This document shows, in pieces, positions 32,465 through 44,345 of a stretch of 64,000 nt of DNA. How positions within the stretch are numbered: position 1 is the stretch's first letter; each line of letters opens with the position of its first letter. Below the pieces are notes generated by a model, which was given only the letters and a program-made list of their open reading frames with translations, was not told where the DNA came from and searched no databases. Origin of the DNA: Hydra vulgaris (lineage: Eukaryota; Cnidaria; Hydrozoa; Anthoathecata; Hydridae); NCBI RefSeq assembly GCF_038396675.1, contig NC_088924.1:33879501-33943500 (forward strand). The letters are read 5' to 3'. A program made the translations under genes and the position numbers.

Positions 32465-32472
32465 TTTTTATA
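32465..32472 (-). promoter_or_regulatory. TATA box of the Gly/Tyr precursor gene
   Basis: TATAAAAA on the minus strand, 44-51 nt upstream of the ATG at 32421. A start about 30 nt downstream would leave a very short 5-prime leader of about 15-20 nt. No other element was assigned. Confidence 0.6.
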
Positions 32473-32479
32473 CCCTCCA

Positions 32480-32935
32480 ATTAATCTGTTTCACTAATTA
32501 ATATGCCGCAAATGGTAAAAAAACGTCCGTTAGCTAATATTGACGTTTTAAAGTTGGCTATTGAAGAATAAAAAAAAAAACTATTAAAATAATTGAAGGA
32601 AGCTAATTAAATTGAACTGTTTTGAAAAAGCCACAAAACTTAATTGAGTAGAATGTTTTCGTCTTTATTTTTTTTTTATTGCCTTATACTGTTTTTAATA
32701 TTTGTTTATAATAATTATTTTAGTTTTATCTATTTATTTTTGTCACTATTTTAAATTTATTTTCATTTTTGTTTTGTTAACTTTTTAAGATTTAGTTCAC
32801 TGATTGTGCATTAGGGTTCTTTAAGATACACTCAATTTCGATATTCTAGATTGATTTCTTATCCGCACATACACCTGTTTAGATACCTATTGATTCAAAG
32901 TCGTTTAAAAAATGGCTGAGGAACAAAGCCATATA
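32480..32935. other. AT-rich upstream region of the Gly/Tyr gene
   Basis: No gene seen; any upstream regulatory sites cannot be defined from sequence alone. Confidence 0.35.
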
Positions 32936-33139
32936 TGCATAGCTGTCATATATTCATTTGAGTTGGCATATTTGTACATTTAGCACTTGAGTTGGCAAGT
33001 TTTGAACTATAGTTGGGAAATTTCAAATATCGAGGACGTTTTTGTTATTTTTTTTTTGGTGTCTTTAGTTGGCAAAAAAATACATTCGACTCCCCCCCCC
33101 CCCCCCCATCGCCCATAAGAGACCTCTTCGGGACGGCCC
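32936..33139 (+). repeat. Dispersed repeat family R1, copy 2
   Basis: Partner of 5820-6005, with the same block order, a longer C run (33093-33107) and the terminal gacctcttcgggacggccctg. Confidence 0.62.
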
Positions 33140-35149
33140 TGCTTAGGTATATATTATTTATCGTTTTGAAGGGTATTAATAAATTGTTTTGTTTAAACTG
33201 TCTAACCGGTAGGATGTTTTGCAGAAATCTTTTCTTACATGCAATGTTAAGAACTTTGTTTTTTTTGTCTTTAAAAATTTGTATACTCTTGTTTTGATCA
33301 TAAATATTCTGTTTAAGTTTGAATATTGAGTTACTTCTAAAAACTTTAGTATTATGTTTATAATTTTAAATAGCATATATTTAGGGCAGGGAAAGTTGTA
33401 AAGACATAAGCTCGTAGAATTAGCAAAAGTTGAACTGATTGGAAAAATGAAAGTCACATTTATCCAAATTTAGGCCAATAAAACAATACGGTAAAACATC
33501 TCTGGAATTTAATAGGATGGAAATGATGGATCAACAACTGATATGTTGACTGATTCATCATTTCCAACGCTGTGTGGAATATGATTCAGAACTGGTTTAG
33601 GGTCTGTTGGGTAAACTCCACATTTACTGAAGCCAGGTATATTATGACTGTTTTATTGTTTTTAAACGCTTCAGATGCATTTAAAAACAAGTATGCAATG
33701 CAACACCTACAAAGTATTAAACTTGCATTTGAAACTCTTGTAAATAATAAAACTCAGTAATTAAAAATTATTCAATTTTAGAGGCAAAATCATTTGGAGG
33801 CCGTCTCCAGTAACTTCTGCCTCCAATCTGACTGCGGTCGCCAAAATGGAGGCGGAAAAATTTCTGTTCCGCCGGCAGATGTAATTAAAAATAGTTTCAC
33901 ATTTGTTTTTAAGTTAACGAGCAACTTAAATATTAATTAGGAACAAATGTAAAAAAAATTAACATCAAAGTTACGATTTATGGTTATGTCTAAACCCGAC
34001 CCGACAGGGCCGAATAACCTAAATCCCGGTCCGACCTAACTTTAAAGCCGACTTTTCTTTATTTTACTATAAACCTTTGTTTTTGCAAAAGACATTTGTT
34101 TATTTTTTTATTGGTTAATGGTTTACAGATTTTCAAAAAATGTTTAAAAATCTGCGAATTTTTGGTTTTTACAATATTTTTTACTAACTACTTTCTTTTA
34201 CAAATTATGTAAAAGGAAGTAGTTAGTAAAGAAAAATATTTAGTGTCTATATTATGAAATTAAACGGTTTTTATTGCATTATCTGGCAAACGATGAGATA
34301 ATTATTGAAACCAATATGTAGGTGTGTGTGTTTTATACAAAACTTAAAAAATAATTTAATTGTAGTATCCAGGAAGTACTGAAACCAAAAAAAGAAGAAA
34401 ATTTGTTTAAAGTACAACAGAGGCCAAATGGAACTTACCGTTCACACTTAGTCATACTTAATGCGTCAGAAAATACTAAGTATAAATAAGATACTTGAGC
34501 ATTTAGCAAACATTAGAACTCAGACAGTTCTTGAGAATAACAGGTCAATTCAATTCAATCTATCTGTGAAACGTTTTTTTGTGAGGAGGTCTGCAATAAG
34601 CTTATCTGAGAGGGTTGAGGGGAGGGTGCAGTGGGTCAATTATAAAATTAAGGAGACACTCAATTAAAAAAAATATTATAAAATGTTGCATGGGTAGGTT
34701 AAAAGCATAGATACTTTTAAGGAGGTAGAGGGATCTCAAAAAAGCGTATGGCAAAATGCGGGAGGGAAGGGAGTGGGGAAGGGTTGAAATAAAAGCATAC
34801 GTACTTTATGGACAACCCTTTACGATGTACATTTGGTTCGATTAAATGAACTGAAAAAACATGTTTATGTTGACCAGTAAAAACATGTTAACATATTAGA
34901 ACTGTGCAACGTCTTGTTGGTGCACCAGTAACGTCAAGAAGAAGTCTATAAACTTAACGCAGCTACGTCAAAACAAGCGTGTTGTCAAACAACGGCTAGG
35001 AAAAAAGCAACCAAGAACTGGATATTGTGATGTCAATGCAGCTCCTGATTCCAAGAGTGACTATGACAACAATGCAAAATAATAAAATTTCTCAATGAAT
35101 CATGAAGAATTTAACGCTACAACATATATAAAAAATTACTTAAACAGAA
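33140..35149. other. Unassigned sequence with scattered repeat motifs
   Basis: Short frames at 33013-33297, 33572-33760 and 34461-34667 show no known motif. Imperfect hairpins occur at 33516-33562 (aatgatggatcaacaactga / tgactgattcatcattt). At 33992-34050 a cccgacccgac-type patch resembles hAT subterminal repeats. Confidence 0.4.
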
Positions 35150-35350
35150 TACTTGAACGCTGAGTCACTAGTTGTTGGGTTGTTACCCCAAGAAAAATTT
35201 GTTATTGGTAGCTGCACAACTAACAGTGAAGATATAGCAACACTTAGTTTAGATAAGTGGTTAAATGATGTTTTAATCCATGCTTACCTCAATTTTCTAA
35301 CAAGGCCTAATTTATGTCCAACCTTCTTTTTTGGCTCAACGATGGCATGA
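35150..35350 (+). pseudogene. Possible Ulp1/C48 protease-like fragment
   Basis: The frame contains LSLDKWLNDVLIHAYLNFLT, which matches the pattern of the N-terminal part of Ulp1-type cysteine proteases (WLND..I..YL). The catalytic His, Asp and Cys blocks are not present downstream, so only the first segment survives or the match is fortuitous. Such domains are carried by several DNA transposons. Confidence 0.35.
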
Positions 35351-36129
35351 AAAAAACCTTGATGGTTAGCTTTATAAAAAAGCGGATTCTTTTTTTCCTT
35401 CGTTAACAAGAATCACTAGACACTCTTAAACACTCTTGATAATTGTATTAGCGGATTCTCTTGAATATTCTCTTGATAGTTGTATTAGTGGATTCTCTTA
35501 AAGGGGATAATACTTCAAAGAATGATATGTTTGTGATAAATGATATTACGGTAATCTATTAATAATAAACTTGGAGTATGGTACAAAATTGCTTTTAATG
35601 CACCTCAACAACTCGATGAAAATAGTTGAGGAGTTTTTACACTAATATTTGCAAAAGTTTTTACCAACAATGTGAACATTAGCAATCTAGATCCGACAGC
35701 TGTAGCATTATACTGTCGATTCTACAATCTCCTAATGATGATCTCCTAATGATCTCATTCTATTATCTCCTAATGATGGTGCAACTCTAAAACTCCGCTT
35801 TATAGTTCTGAGACCGGCTGGTAGTCAAGTTTCCCAAACTCTGTAGTTGCTCTCAGAAGGGCTGATTCCATTTACAGCTGTAAAATATCAGAGTACTAAC
35901 AGTGCCGTGTTGTGCATGGATAGCATCCTTGTTCGCACTTTTAGTGTGCATTGTCGAGATCATATTTGAAGCCCTTCTTTTACGACTTAGGGTTTATTAA
36001 TAGTATAAAGGCAATTGCTTGGATAGTGTACTGAATGCTATCTGTGTTTTGAGTCAGGTTCTTTAACCGATTTAAAAAAAGACTAAGGTATCAAAAACTA
36101 TAGAACACAAAAAACCATCATCATCACCA
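35351..36129. other. Unassigned; short local duplications
   Basis: The phrase ttgtattagcggattctctt recurs with small changes at 35445-35500, and tcctaatgatgatctcctaatgatctc at 35728-35755. No gene recognised. Confidence 0.4.
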
Positions 36130-38420
36130 AGTTTTCTAAATCTTCATTCACTAATCTTCGTGGACTTTGAAGTAACTTTTCTTATGCTGAGTCTTATCTT
36201 CTGTTTAGCACCACTTCACTCTATAACCTTTCTCTTTGTTATAAATCGCTTACCTTCATCTCAAGACTGCACTCTTTTTGTAGTTATTTCTAATAAATTG
36301 ACCAAGCTCTTTCTCTTTATCATTCAGCCAATATCGCTGTTGTTGGTGACTTTAATGCATATTACACAGTATGGCTTGGTTCTAGTGTCAGTAACTGCAG
36401 GTGTTAATGTCCACAACTTTTACCTTTTTCAATCTCTTGCACAATAGTCAACGTTTTAACTCGCTTTCCAGATATTCCGAATCATTTACCTTCTCTACTT
36501 GATCTCTGTTTTGATTCTAATCCTAGTCAATGCTTAGTTTCCCCACATTCACCCTTATGTGCTTCTAATCATGGTTTGATATCTCTAAAACTTTTATCCC
36601 ATACTTTTTCATCATCAGAACCTGCCTATCATTGCATCTATTGTAACTACCTAAAGGTTCTCAGGTCTCAAAATTTCGTATTTCATCTCAAAAATTAGGA
36701 TCCCGAGAATTCTGGAGAAACTTTAATAGTGTCTATAATAAGGACAAATCTGTTACGCCTCACCTCTTGCATGATTCAGAGTTTGCTACCTCATCTAAAG
36801 ACAAAGCTGAATTGTTTGCTATGAACTTTTCATCAATCTCATCTCCACTTATCACATCCTATCTGATATAGCTAACAAACAGGTTGATCCATCAACCTGT
36901 TTGTCAGCTATTTTAGGTAGGATTTGATAAACTAACTATCAATCCATCAACTATTTAACAAGTGCTTATCGTTTTCTTGTTTTCCAGTCTGCTTGAAAGC
37001 GGCATCTGTTATCCCTATTTTCAATAATTCTGGAGATCAATCTGACTCTTCTAACTACCGTTTCATTAGTCTTTTTCCTATCATAAGCAAGATTTTTGAG
37101 TCTTAATTTAAAAAACTCTTATTCTTAAATCTAATAACTTACTTTCTAATAATCAATATTGGTTGCGATCTTACCGTTCTACTACTAATTTGTTAACGGT
37201 GATATCTGATGGTTTTATTGTGCATTAGATAGATGTGGAAAAGTTAAGGCTTTCGGTCACGACATTTCTAAAGCTTTTGATAAAGTTGTGCATGCTGGTC
37301 TTCTCCATAAACTCACTTCTTACGGTGTTTCAGGTAACATCTTTAAAATTATTAAATCCTTCTTTACAAATCGTGCATAAAAGTTAATCTCGATGGACCG
37401 CACTTTTTTTATCACCTGTAACTTCGGGGGTTTGTCTAGGTTCTACCCTTTGTCCTATACTTTTTTAATTTAAATTAAAGAGCTCCCTGAAAATCTCACA
37501 TCTGAGGTGGAATTATTCTCTGATGATTACCATTTACTATTGTATTGATAAAAAGTCAACACTTTCTGATTGCTTGAAGGGGGCATTTGAGCTTTGAAAG
37601 GGTCTCACTACAGTTACATTATGGGGCTCTCATTTAATGGAAAATTGTAACTCAAATAAAACTCAATTTTTTTCAGCTAATTGTTATCGCAATAATATAC
37701 ATGTTCCTATGCTTATGAACGGCAATATATTTAATGAATTATTTACCCTTCGTCTTCTAGGATTAACTGTTCTGATCTTTCTTTATATTAAACCATATAT
37801 TAAATCTATTGGAAACCATATATCAAATCTATTTAGAAATTAGTGTCTGCTAAGGTTGCATCTTTTTATTGTGCTTGCTACTTTTTTACTCCGGATTCTA
37901 TTCTTTATCTCTATAACACTGTTGCTATATCTTGAGCGGATCTTCAAAAATGTTTTTTGTTTCCAGCCTCCAATCATTTCAATTTTTTGCAAAGCATCAT
38001 TATTTGATAAGTATAAACATAGAAATGATTGGAGTTTGCTCCATGTCCGGAAGCTAGCTATCTCAAACACCGAAAAAATCCTAGATCAGTCACTGGTTAC
38101 TTGTCATTAAACTAAGTTTCATCCCTTTACTGTGACTTTACCTAACTGATCCAAAAATTCTTATTAGTTTTTTTGCTCGAACATCAGTTCTTCGTAATTC
38201 ACTCCCTTCATCTTGTTTTCCTGATTCATATTATTTGCAATCTTTTAAGTTGTCATTATCTCCCTTTATAAATTTCATCTTTTCTCTTCCAGTAACTTCC
38301 AACTCCATTAGTAGTTGCTTGAAGCCTTGTTGGTTTGCGTTGAATAAAAATGTCAATATTTGCTTCACACTGTATCAGCTATACTTTGTGTAATTCTAAA
38401 AATAACGACTTTAAAACAAA
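36130..38420 (+). pseudogene. LINE-1 (CR1/Jockey type) copy, endonuclease plus reverse transcriptase, heavily decayed
   Basis: Endonuclease: LPSSQDCTLFVVISNKLTKL (about 36250) and a degenerate NHLPSLLDL region (36480). Reverse transcriptase in shifting frames: CLKAASVIPIFNNSGDQSDS (about 36990), SKAFDKVVHAGLLHKL-like sequence (about 37270) and the active-site box ELFSDDYHLL at about 37514-37535 (second position Ser). The C-terminal region includes KTQFFSANCYRNNIHVP (37660). The segment tctgctaaggttgcatctttt at 37845 matches the arms of the inverted repeat at 1103-1353. No frame is intact. Confidence 0.8.
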
Positions 38421-38519
38421 CACTTCTCTTCCCATCCGGAAAAAATGTCACGATTTCACGTTACTTGCAGAATGTCTGGAGATGTTTGAAAACCTAATTT
38501 AGAATTGAAATGAAGAAAA

Positions 38520-38775
38520 AGAGGAACATCCCAACAAACATAAGACGGCTTAGGACCGTCTCATTAAGGTCTTTAAATGGTCTTGTCTTTGAAGGACGTA
38601 TTTAAGACGTCTTTTAAAAGACTGTATCGTCTTGAAAAATTGCGTGTCTTCTTAAGACTTCCAAAAAAAGTCTTTTTTTTCCGAATAATTTCAGAAAACT
38701 AAAAGACGTCTTAAAGACATTTCTTAAAAGACTTTTGGCCTGAATGAATTTTGCGTCTTTTTGTGTGATGATGTG
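38520..38775. repeat. AAGACGTCTT-motif repeat
   Basis: At least ten copies of aagac/gtctt half-sites, some as the full palindrome aagacgtctt, in about 250 bp (tttaagacgtcttttaaaag, aaaagacgtcttaaagacat). This looks like the palindromic end of a DNA transposon. Confidence 0.55.
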
Positions 38776-38966
38776 AAATTTTAATATTTCTCAGCGCTGA
38801 TTTCGAAAATGCAATTCAACGTTTTCTTTCACGTCAGGTTTTCTTACAAAAAAAGGATTATTTTTGGGTAAAATAACAAAATTTGACTAATTTTTCACAT
38901 TTACCAAACGTTATAGAGTTTTATTTTATGTATCAATCAACTTCTAAACTATATTTGAAGAACACT

Positions 38967-39455
38967 TACATTTCTCTTTCAGCTTATAAGTCCTTATAAT
39001 AACGTTTTTGCTTTCATTTCTCTTTCAGCTTATAAGTCCTTATAATAACGTTTTTGCTTTCATTTCTCTTTCAGCTTATAAGTCCTTATAATAACGTTTT
39101 TGCTTTCATTTCTCTTTCAGCTTATAAGTCCTTATAATAACGTTTTTGCTTTCATTTCTCTTTCAGCTTATAAGTCCTTATAATAACGTTTTTGCTTTCA
39201 TTTCTCTTTCAGCTTATAAGTCCTTATAATAACGTTTTTGCTTTCATTTCTCTTTCAGCTTATAAGTCCTTATAATAACGTTTTTGCTTTCATTTCTCTT
39301 TCAGCTTATAAGTCCTTATAATAACGTTTTTGCTTTCATTTCTCTTTCAGCTTATAAGTCCTTATAATAACGTTTTATGTCGAAGTCCTTATAATAACGT
39401 TTTATGTCGAAGTCCTTATAATAACGTTTTTGCTTTATGTCGAAGCTTCTTTTAT
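38967..39455. repeat. 46-bp minisatellite, about 9 units, plus a 27-28-bp derivative
   Basis: The unit holds tttctctttcagcttataag and then tccttataataacgtttttgct. It repeats almost without change to about 39375, then shorter units ccttataataacgttttatgtcgaag repeat three times. Each long unit contains a polypyrimidine tract followed by CAG (a perfect 3-prime splice site) and the palindrome cttataag. Units are uniform, with no unique spacers, so it is not CRISPR-like. Confidence 0.92.
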
Positions 39456-40265
39456 TGCTTTTCCGGTTCCGAACAAAACAGAACATTAATTGAAAGGTTT
39501 TTAAATTCAAATTTCTTTTGATTAAATATTTTATATTTATTATGTTTTATTAATTTGCATCTTGTATCCAAAGTTTAATATATATAATTTTTTTTGTTCC
39601 TTTTCATTCCTTGATAAGTTTTTTAAAATTAAAAAACAGTTGTCTTTTGCTATTGCTACTTATTTCTGTTTTTCCAACTTAAGGCTTTTGTTGATATTTT
39701 TAAATTTTTTTTTCATAATTTAGTTTTACATCATGATTTGGGAGCTGTTTGGATAGAGAACTATGAGGAAATAGAAGATGTTGTGCCTAGAAGGTGGATA
39801 GATACAAATAAAAAATATTATTCTGGCCTGCAGCAATGATGAGTGAAGTAGAACAGCCCTGAGGTGAAGTGGAGTAATTAACAATATATCAACAAAAACT
39901 ATTAATTAAAAACTAATAAAATTGTAATCCACGTAATCTTCATTAATCCACGTAATCTTTATTAATTCACGTAATCTTCATTAAAATATTCACGAGCTTT
40001 CCACAAAATATTTACACAAAAATGATGTGGGATAAACTAGATATTAGTTAATTTTTTTGTCCCACCTCACCCCTCAAAAATCGTTCGTTGGGGTTACTAA
40101 AAAAATGTGATTTTAACGACACTTAGGGAGATGTTGAGATGTTTTTTGAATATTGAGGAAAAAGTCTCATTGTTTACATTAGAAACCATTGGTTAACGAC
40201 CTCTACTAATTGGAATTTATGAGATGTCTCACTTCTCCCGGCTCCCACTACTCCCCACTCTCCCC
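39456..40265. other. AT-rich sequence, nothing recognised
   Basis: A short triplication ccacgtaatcttxattaa at 39925-39985. No gene signal. Confidence 0.4.
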
Positions 40266-40700
40266 TACTTCTAAAGGCAAACTAAAATCACTCTATAAAA
40301 AGCAGAAACATGCTTTAAAAATAATGAATTTTACAAATAAAAACGAACATGCAAAACCACTTTTTGAAAGTATGAATATTTAGACAATATATGAGCTAGA
40401 TATATTTAAAATTTTATGTCTTATGTACAAAATTAAGTTCCAACAATGTCCTTTAATTTCTCATGATCTTTATGAAATAAAATCTAACATTACATATACT
40501 TTGCGCACAACAGGCACCTTAATTGAACCTTTATGCAAAACTAAGCAGGAATAATTTAAAATTATATATCGTGCTCTTCATTTTTGGAATAAAATCTTAG
40601 CAAAAAATTAAATTAATACACGTGTAGAAAATATAAATTGCTTTAAAAAATTAATTAAAAAAAATATTTTTTATATTAATTTTTATATACAAATATACAA
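40266..40700 (+). pseudogene. Third LINE family: reverse transcriptase C-terminal fragment
   Basis: Plus-strand frame SLYKKQKHALKIMNFTNKNE (40292), AKPLFESMNI, YELDIFKILCLMYKIKFQ, LISHDLYEIKSNITYTLRTT and YRALHFWNKILAKN, with three stops. This is the usual C-terminal region after the reverse transcriptase (RALRIINF..., LYKIKSN) of another non-LTR element. AT-rich 3-prime sequence follows. Confidence 0.68.
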
Positions 40701-40883
40701 TATACAAATCTTATATCTTTTTATTTCTTTTCACTTTTTGTATTTTTATTTTAATTACAACTTTGAGAGTTTTTTTTGTTCAATATACTGTTTATTACAC
40801 TCATTTTTTAAAATTTTTTAACGTTTGTTTTTAACAACATTGTTAAAAACTTAAAATTATAAAAACATGAATGATACACGACG

Positions 40884-40925
40884 GTTCTTAATGATAAGAC
40901 CTTCTGATCTTATCATTAAGAACCC
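40884..40925. repeat. Perfect 17-bp hairpin with echoes
   Basis: ggttcttaatgataaga and its exact complement are separated by an 8-nt loop (ccttctga). The phrase attaagaaccxxttatxatt repeats twice more to 40970. Probably the end or core of a small palindromic transposon. Confidence 0.7.
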
Positions 40926-41072
40926 TTATAATTAAGAACCGCTTATTATTAAGAACCCTTATTATTTTATGAAAATTTGTGATGTTTTAAGTTAAATTAA
41001 GTTAAAAAAGTTTCTTTTTGCTCACATTTATTTGAAATTTGTTTATTTTTGAATGTATATAAGTTTTTACTA

Positions 41073-41232
41073 CTACGAACTTGAGTTGTAATAGAACGAA
41101 AATAATTGTATAAATAAAAAAAATAAAAAAATAAAAACTAATGTGAAATTTATTATGCTGGACTCTCGTTTTCCATAGCCATATCCACCATATCCACCGT
41201 ATCCATATTCTTTGCTATTACTGGCTTCAAAT
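41073..41232 (-). CDS. Last exon of a second Gly/Tyr-GKR gene, or an exon relic
   Basis: A TAG acceptor at 41233 opens in the same phase as the repeat exons at 31 kb: FEASNSKEYGYGGYGGYGYG then KRESS, and on to a hydrophobic tail (INFTLVFIFLFFLFIQLF) before a TAG. The Gly-Lys-Arg site and phase are conserved, so this is a paralogue. No upstream signal-peptide exon was found; a GYSKKKE-like scrap at about 41290 may be another decayed repeat exon. The hydrophobic tail may be true coding or intron read-through. Confidence 0.5.
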
Positions 41233-42254
41233 CTAAACAAAAACTTTTTAATCTTAAAAACTACTTTTATAAACGGTTTTTTTTTTCTTTCTTTTTGCTG
41301 TAACCAGAAATTGATTATTTTCTAAATGATATTATTTTTAAAACTAAAACGAATTTAAAACAAAGAATTTGTTTTCCACAAATCGCAACTGTAATGATAC
41401 CTTGAATCGACAAGAATATTTTATTTAAACGGTTTATAGAAGCTCTTTCCTTAGCTAAAATAAATCTCAAGTATTTATGTGGTTAAAAATAGTTAAAATA
41501 TTTTTACATCAAGTATGATATCATCTACTTATGAGATGTTGAAAAAAAAAACAAATTCAGCAAGTATGCTGAGATGAACCATTTTTCTTAAACGACGCTT
41601 TTTTTATTCAAAGGTGATATTTACCTTTTTTATGCAACATAGGTTGCATAAAAAAGGTAAATATAAACCTAATTACTAAAACAACTAGAATAAAGTTTTT
41701 CTTACCTTAAATTTGTAGTAATCGAAAAATAATAAGTTCCTATCAAAATAAGGCTCCTAATTTTAATTACATACCATTTAGTAGGATTAAAGTTAAAGAA
41801 GCACCAACGAAACTGCATAACAATGTTTATATTAGAACGTTTTTGAGTAGGACATTTAATGATCATATATTTAAATATTAAATGATGTAAACGTAGTTGG
41901 TAGGGTAATGTAGTAGCAGTTGAATGTGGATGCGTTACACCTTTAGCAAATTAGAAAACAAAACCATAACAGCGTAACAATTGCATTAGGAAATGTTGAA
42001 GAAGTTCAAAATTAACCAGAAGCAAATCAAATGTCAACAAAAATGTCTTTAGATGATTTTTGACGATAATTCTTTCATATTTGTATCCAAGTTTTTATAA
42101 TAAATTATGATTTTTTTAAAATCACAATTTATTATAAAAACTTGTATTACATAAACACTTAAATACGTAATTACTCTAAACGAGTAAAATAGAATACTTA
42201 CTCTAAACGAGTAAAATAGAATTTATATGCGTATTAGTATAGACGAAAATGATT
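41233..42254. other. AT-rich sequence with two long hairpins
   Basis: Hairpin 41608-41665 (atatttaccttttttatgca and its complement around cataggt) and hairpin 42093-42146 (gtttttataataaattatga and its complement). Tandem actctaaacgagtaaaatagaa occurs twice at 42172-42222. No gene was recognised. Confidence 0.5.
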
Positions 42255-42375
42255 GTGTTTTTTGTTGTTAAGCTCCAATTATCTCACTCTTTTGCAAAGG
42301 ATTATTTTATATAAATATAGACATTCAATTGTCTGGAGTCTGATCCATGTCAAGACTTATCATAAGAAGCTAAAA
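42255..42375 (+). repeat. Short LINE-1 fragment
   Basis: The order tccaattatxtcactcttttgcaaag ... tatagacattcaattgtctggagt ... tgatccatgtc follows the LINE-1 copy at 37971-38048 (tccaatcatttcaattttttgcaaag ... gattggagtttgctccatgtcc). Confidence 0.5.
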
Positions 42376-43094
42376 GCGGTTTTAGTACTTTATATACTAA
42401 ATTATTAAATTTCATGTTTAGGTATTTTTTAATGAAGCAAACAAAAAGAATTTTTAAAGAAAAACTAATTGATGTTATGCGCCATCCAAATAATTTCATG
42501 AGGTTAAAAATCAAGTAAGGTTTGACTGTTTACTGTATTTTAAAGCATAGGTATCCCCCTGATATTTAAACTTCTTTTTTCGTTTATTAAAAAAAGTATT
42601 TTAAATTGTTCGGCAAACTCAAGGTTTACGAACTCATGTATGTATAGTAATCATTTAGGGTCGGATAAAGGTCGAAGTTGGCTTGAGGCATTTGAAGAGG
42701 GCCTACGGTCTATTATTCGAAAACTCTAAAACTTGTAAGTTACAAAGTATTCATTGTAATGAGTAGTTTTTAATGAAAATTACTTTTTTCAAATTCGAAA
42801 AAATAGTAAATCTATGCAATAACTTGCAAATAATTTTTTAATAATACTGCAGATTTGCAAGTTTTGAGATTTTTTACTAGTAAGTTCTTCGATTACAGAA
42901 TATAAGTCAAGCTGCTGAATTTCTCGGCATTCTATGTATAACAGCGACAGAGTGTTTAAACAACTTTGGTCCATGGTTGATCTTTTTTTTCTTTATTTAA
43001 TCTCTCTTTTTAAACTCATAAAAATCGCTTTTTAATGAGCTTAAATAGAGAGATTAAACGTTCCCTTGAAAAAGCTCTTAAGCAAACATTTTTA
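42376..43094. other. Unassigned
   Basis: A 61-codon minus ORF (42789-42974) has no known motif. It may belong to the ZMYM1-like relic just to its right, on the same strand. Confidence 0.35.
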
Positions 43095-43395
43095 AGGATT
43101 GCAACATCTATATAGCCGTATTCAAAACTATTTTTGAATTTTGAAGACATTTTGTTTGTGGGGTCTTTCTAAAACCATTGACTACATCTGGACCATTAGT
43201 CTTGTCTCTTACTTACTCATAATTGCATTAAGTCGTTTCACTTCCAATCGCGTGTCAGCTTTTTCAGATGTTGTTTCAGTCACACTGACAAGAATCTGTT
43301 GAACTGTTTTGTATCCTTTCTGCAGCGCATCAAAACCATCGTGGTGACCAGATTAACGTGTATCCGAAAGTCGTTTCACTGTTAGTACTCCTTAA
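43095..43395 (-). pseudogene. ZMYM1/DUF4371-type hAT transposase-like relic
   Basis: The minus-strand frame VKRLSDTRxSGHHDGFDALQ, KGYKTVQQILVSVTETTSEK, ADTRLEVKRLNAIMSK, stop, ETRLMVQM, stop, SMVLERP matches the conserved RLSDTRWS..A...L region and the following helices of ZMYM1-like hAT proteins. The Trp codon after DTR is a stop. Only this core segment is readable. Confidence 0.55.
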
Positions 43396-43985
43396 GGAGT
43401 AAAGCCAGTTAAAAAGTAGATTCCATCGGTGTGTTAATGCAGAAAAAAACACAAAAAGTATATGAACTAAATCAAAAAAATAAACTGCATAGAATGTATT
43501 TAGCTAAACTGTTTTTTTTTTGCAAATTCAGGCTTGCATACCACCGTGTTTTGCACTCATATTAGATACATTGTCATATGATTGTCCTCTACAGTTTGTA
43601 ATGCTTGTGTCATTCTCTTCTAAAAACGTAAGTATTATTTTTTTTGACAAGCTCTTACTGGTATGCTCATATATTGAAATAAATTATATAAAAAGTTTAA
43701 CTGATCTGCTTGCTATTACATATCAAATTATCGATGTTAAATGGTATGAATGTGAAACACCAAATGTTGAGTCTACTGAGATAAAACAGTATTTTGCAAC
43801 TTTTATTTCTTGCATGACCTGCCTCATTGCCTGATTACTTATAATTAGATTTATCACCAGTTGTTGATAACAAGCATGATATGTGTCCTCTTCCTATGTT
43901 AGCACGTTGTCGAATGTGTTTGATAAAGCTTTTATTAATGACGAGATTATTGGTTCTCTAAATAATGGCAACTTAGCAAAATTCA
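43396..43985. other. Unassigned, one 104-codon ORF
   Basis: The plus ORF at 43520-43834 (with CIPPCFALILDTLSYDCPLQ) is AT-rich with no known motif. It includes a donor-like AAACGTAAGTATT at 43624. Weak candidate only. Confidence 0.3.
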
Positions 43986-43989
43986 GTGG

Positions 43990-44345
43990 ACCTATATAGT
44001 ACTTTAGAGCGGACCGCTGTAGTTTTACTCATCGGTAACGTAGTGGATCATTTTTGGTAGCCTTTAAAAGTGACTACCCAGCCAGCAATGTGATACGGTT
44101 ATTGTGAGGGATCCATACAGGTTGTCAACTGGGCCCCATGTGGGTAGCCCTCCGGGATCCCGCGGGTTTTGGTCGCGGTTTCCATCTGGGGGCCACATGG
44201 GTTAGCCCACCGCGTTACCCTAATGGGTCCCAAACAAATCCAACACTATTAACCCGTAAGGGCCTCATATAAGAACCCTTCCGGGATCCTGGCGATATTT
44301 GGCCGCGGTTTCCATCAAGATCCCAGATGGGTTTGCTCGCCTGGG
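43990..44345. repeat. GC-rich CCCATGTGGG-type repeat island
   Basis: About 350 bp at roughly 50% GC in a window near 30%. Two related halves share tccgggatcc.g.g..tttgg.cgcggtttccatc, at 44149-44190 and 44287-44318. Between them are short palindromes such as ggccccatgtgggta and gggggccacatgggtt. It looks like tandem modules of a structured repeat; no frame. Confidence 0.7.

Noticed and set aside
43520-43834. 104-codon plus ORF as a gene
   Set aside because: No homology that I can recognise, AT-biased codons, and no splice partners; listed only as a weak note.
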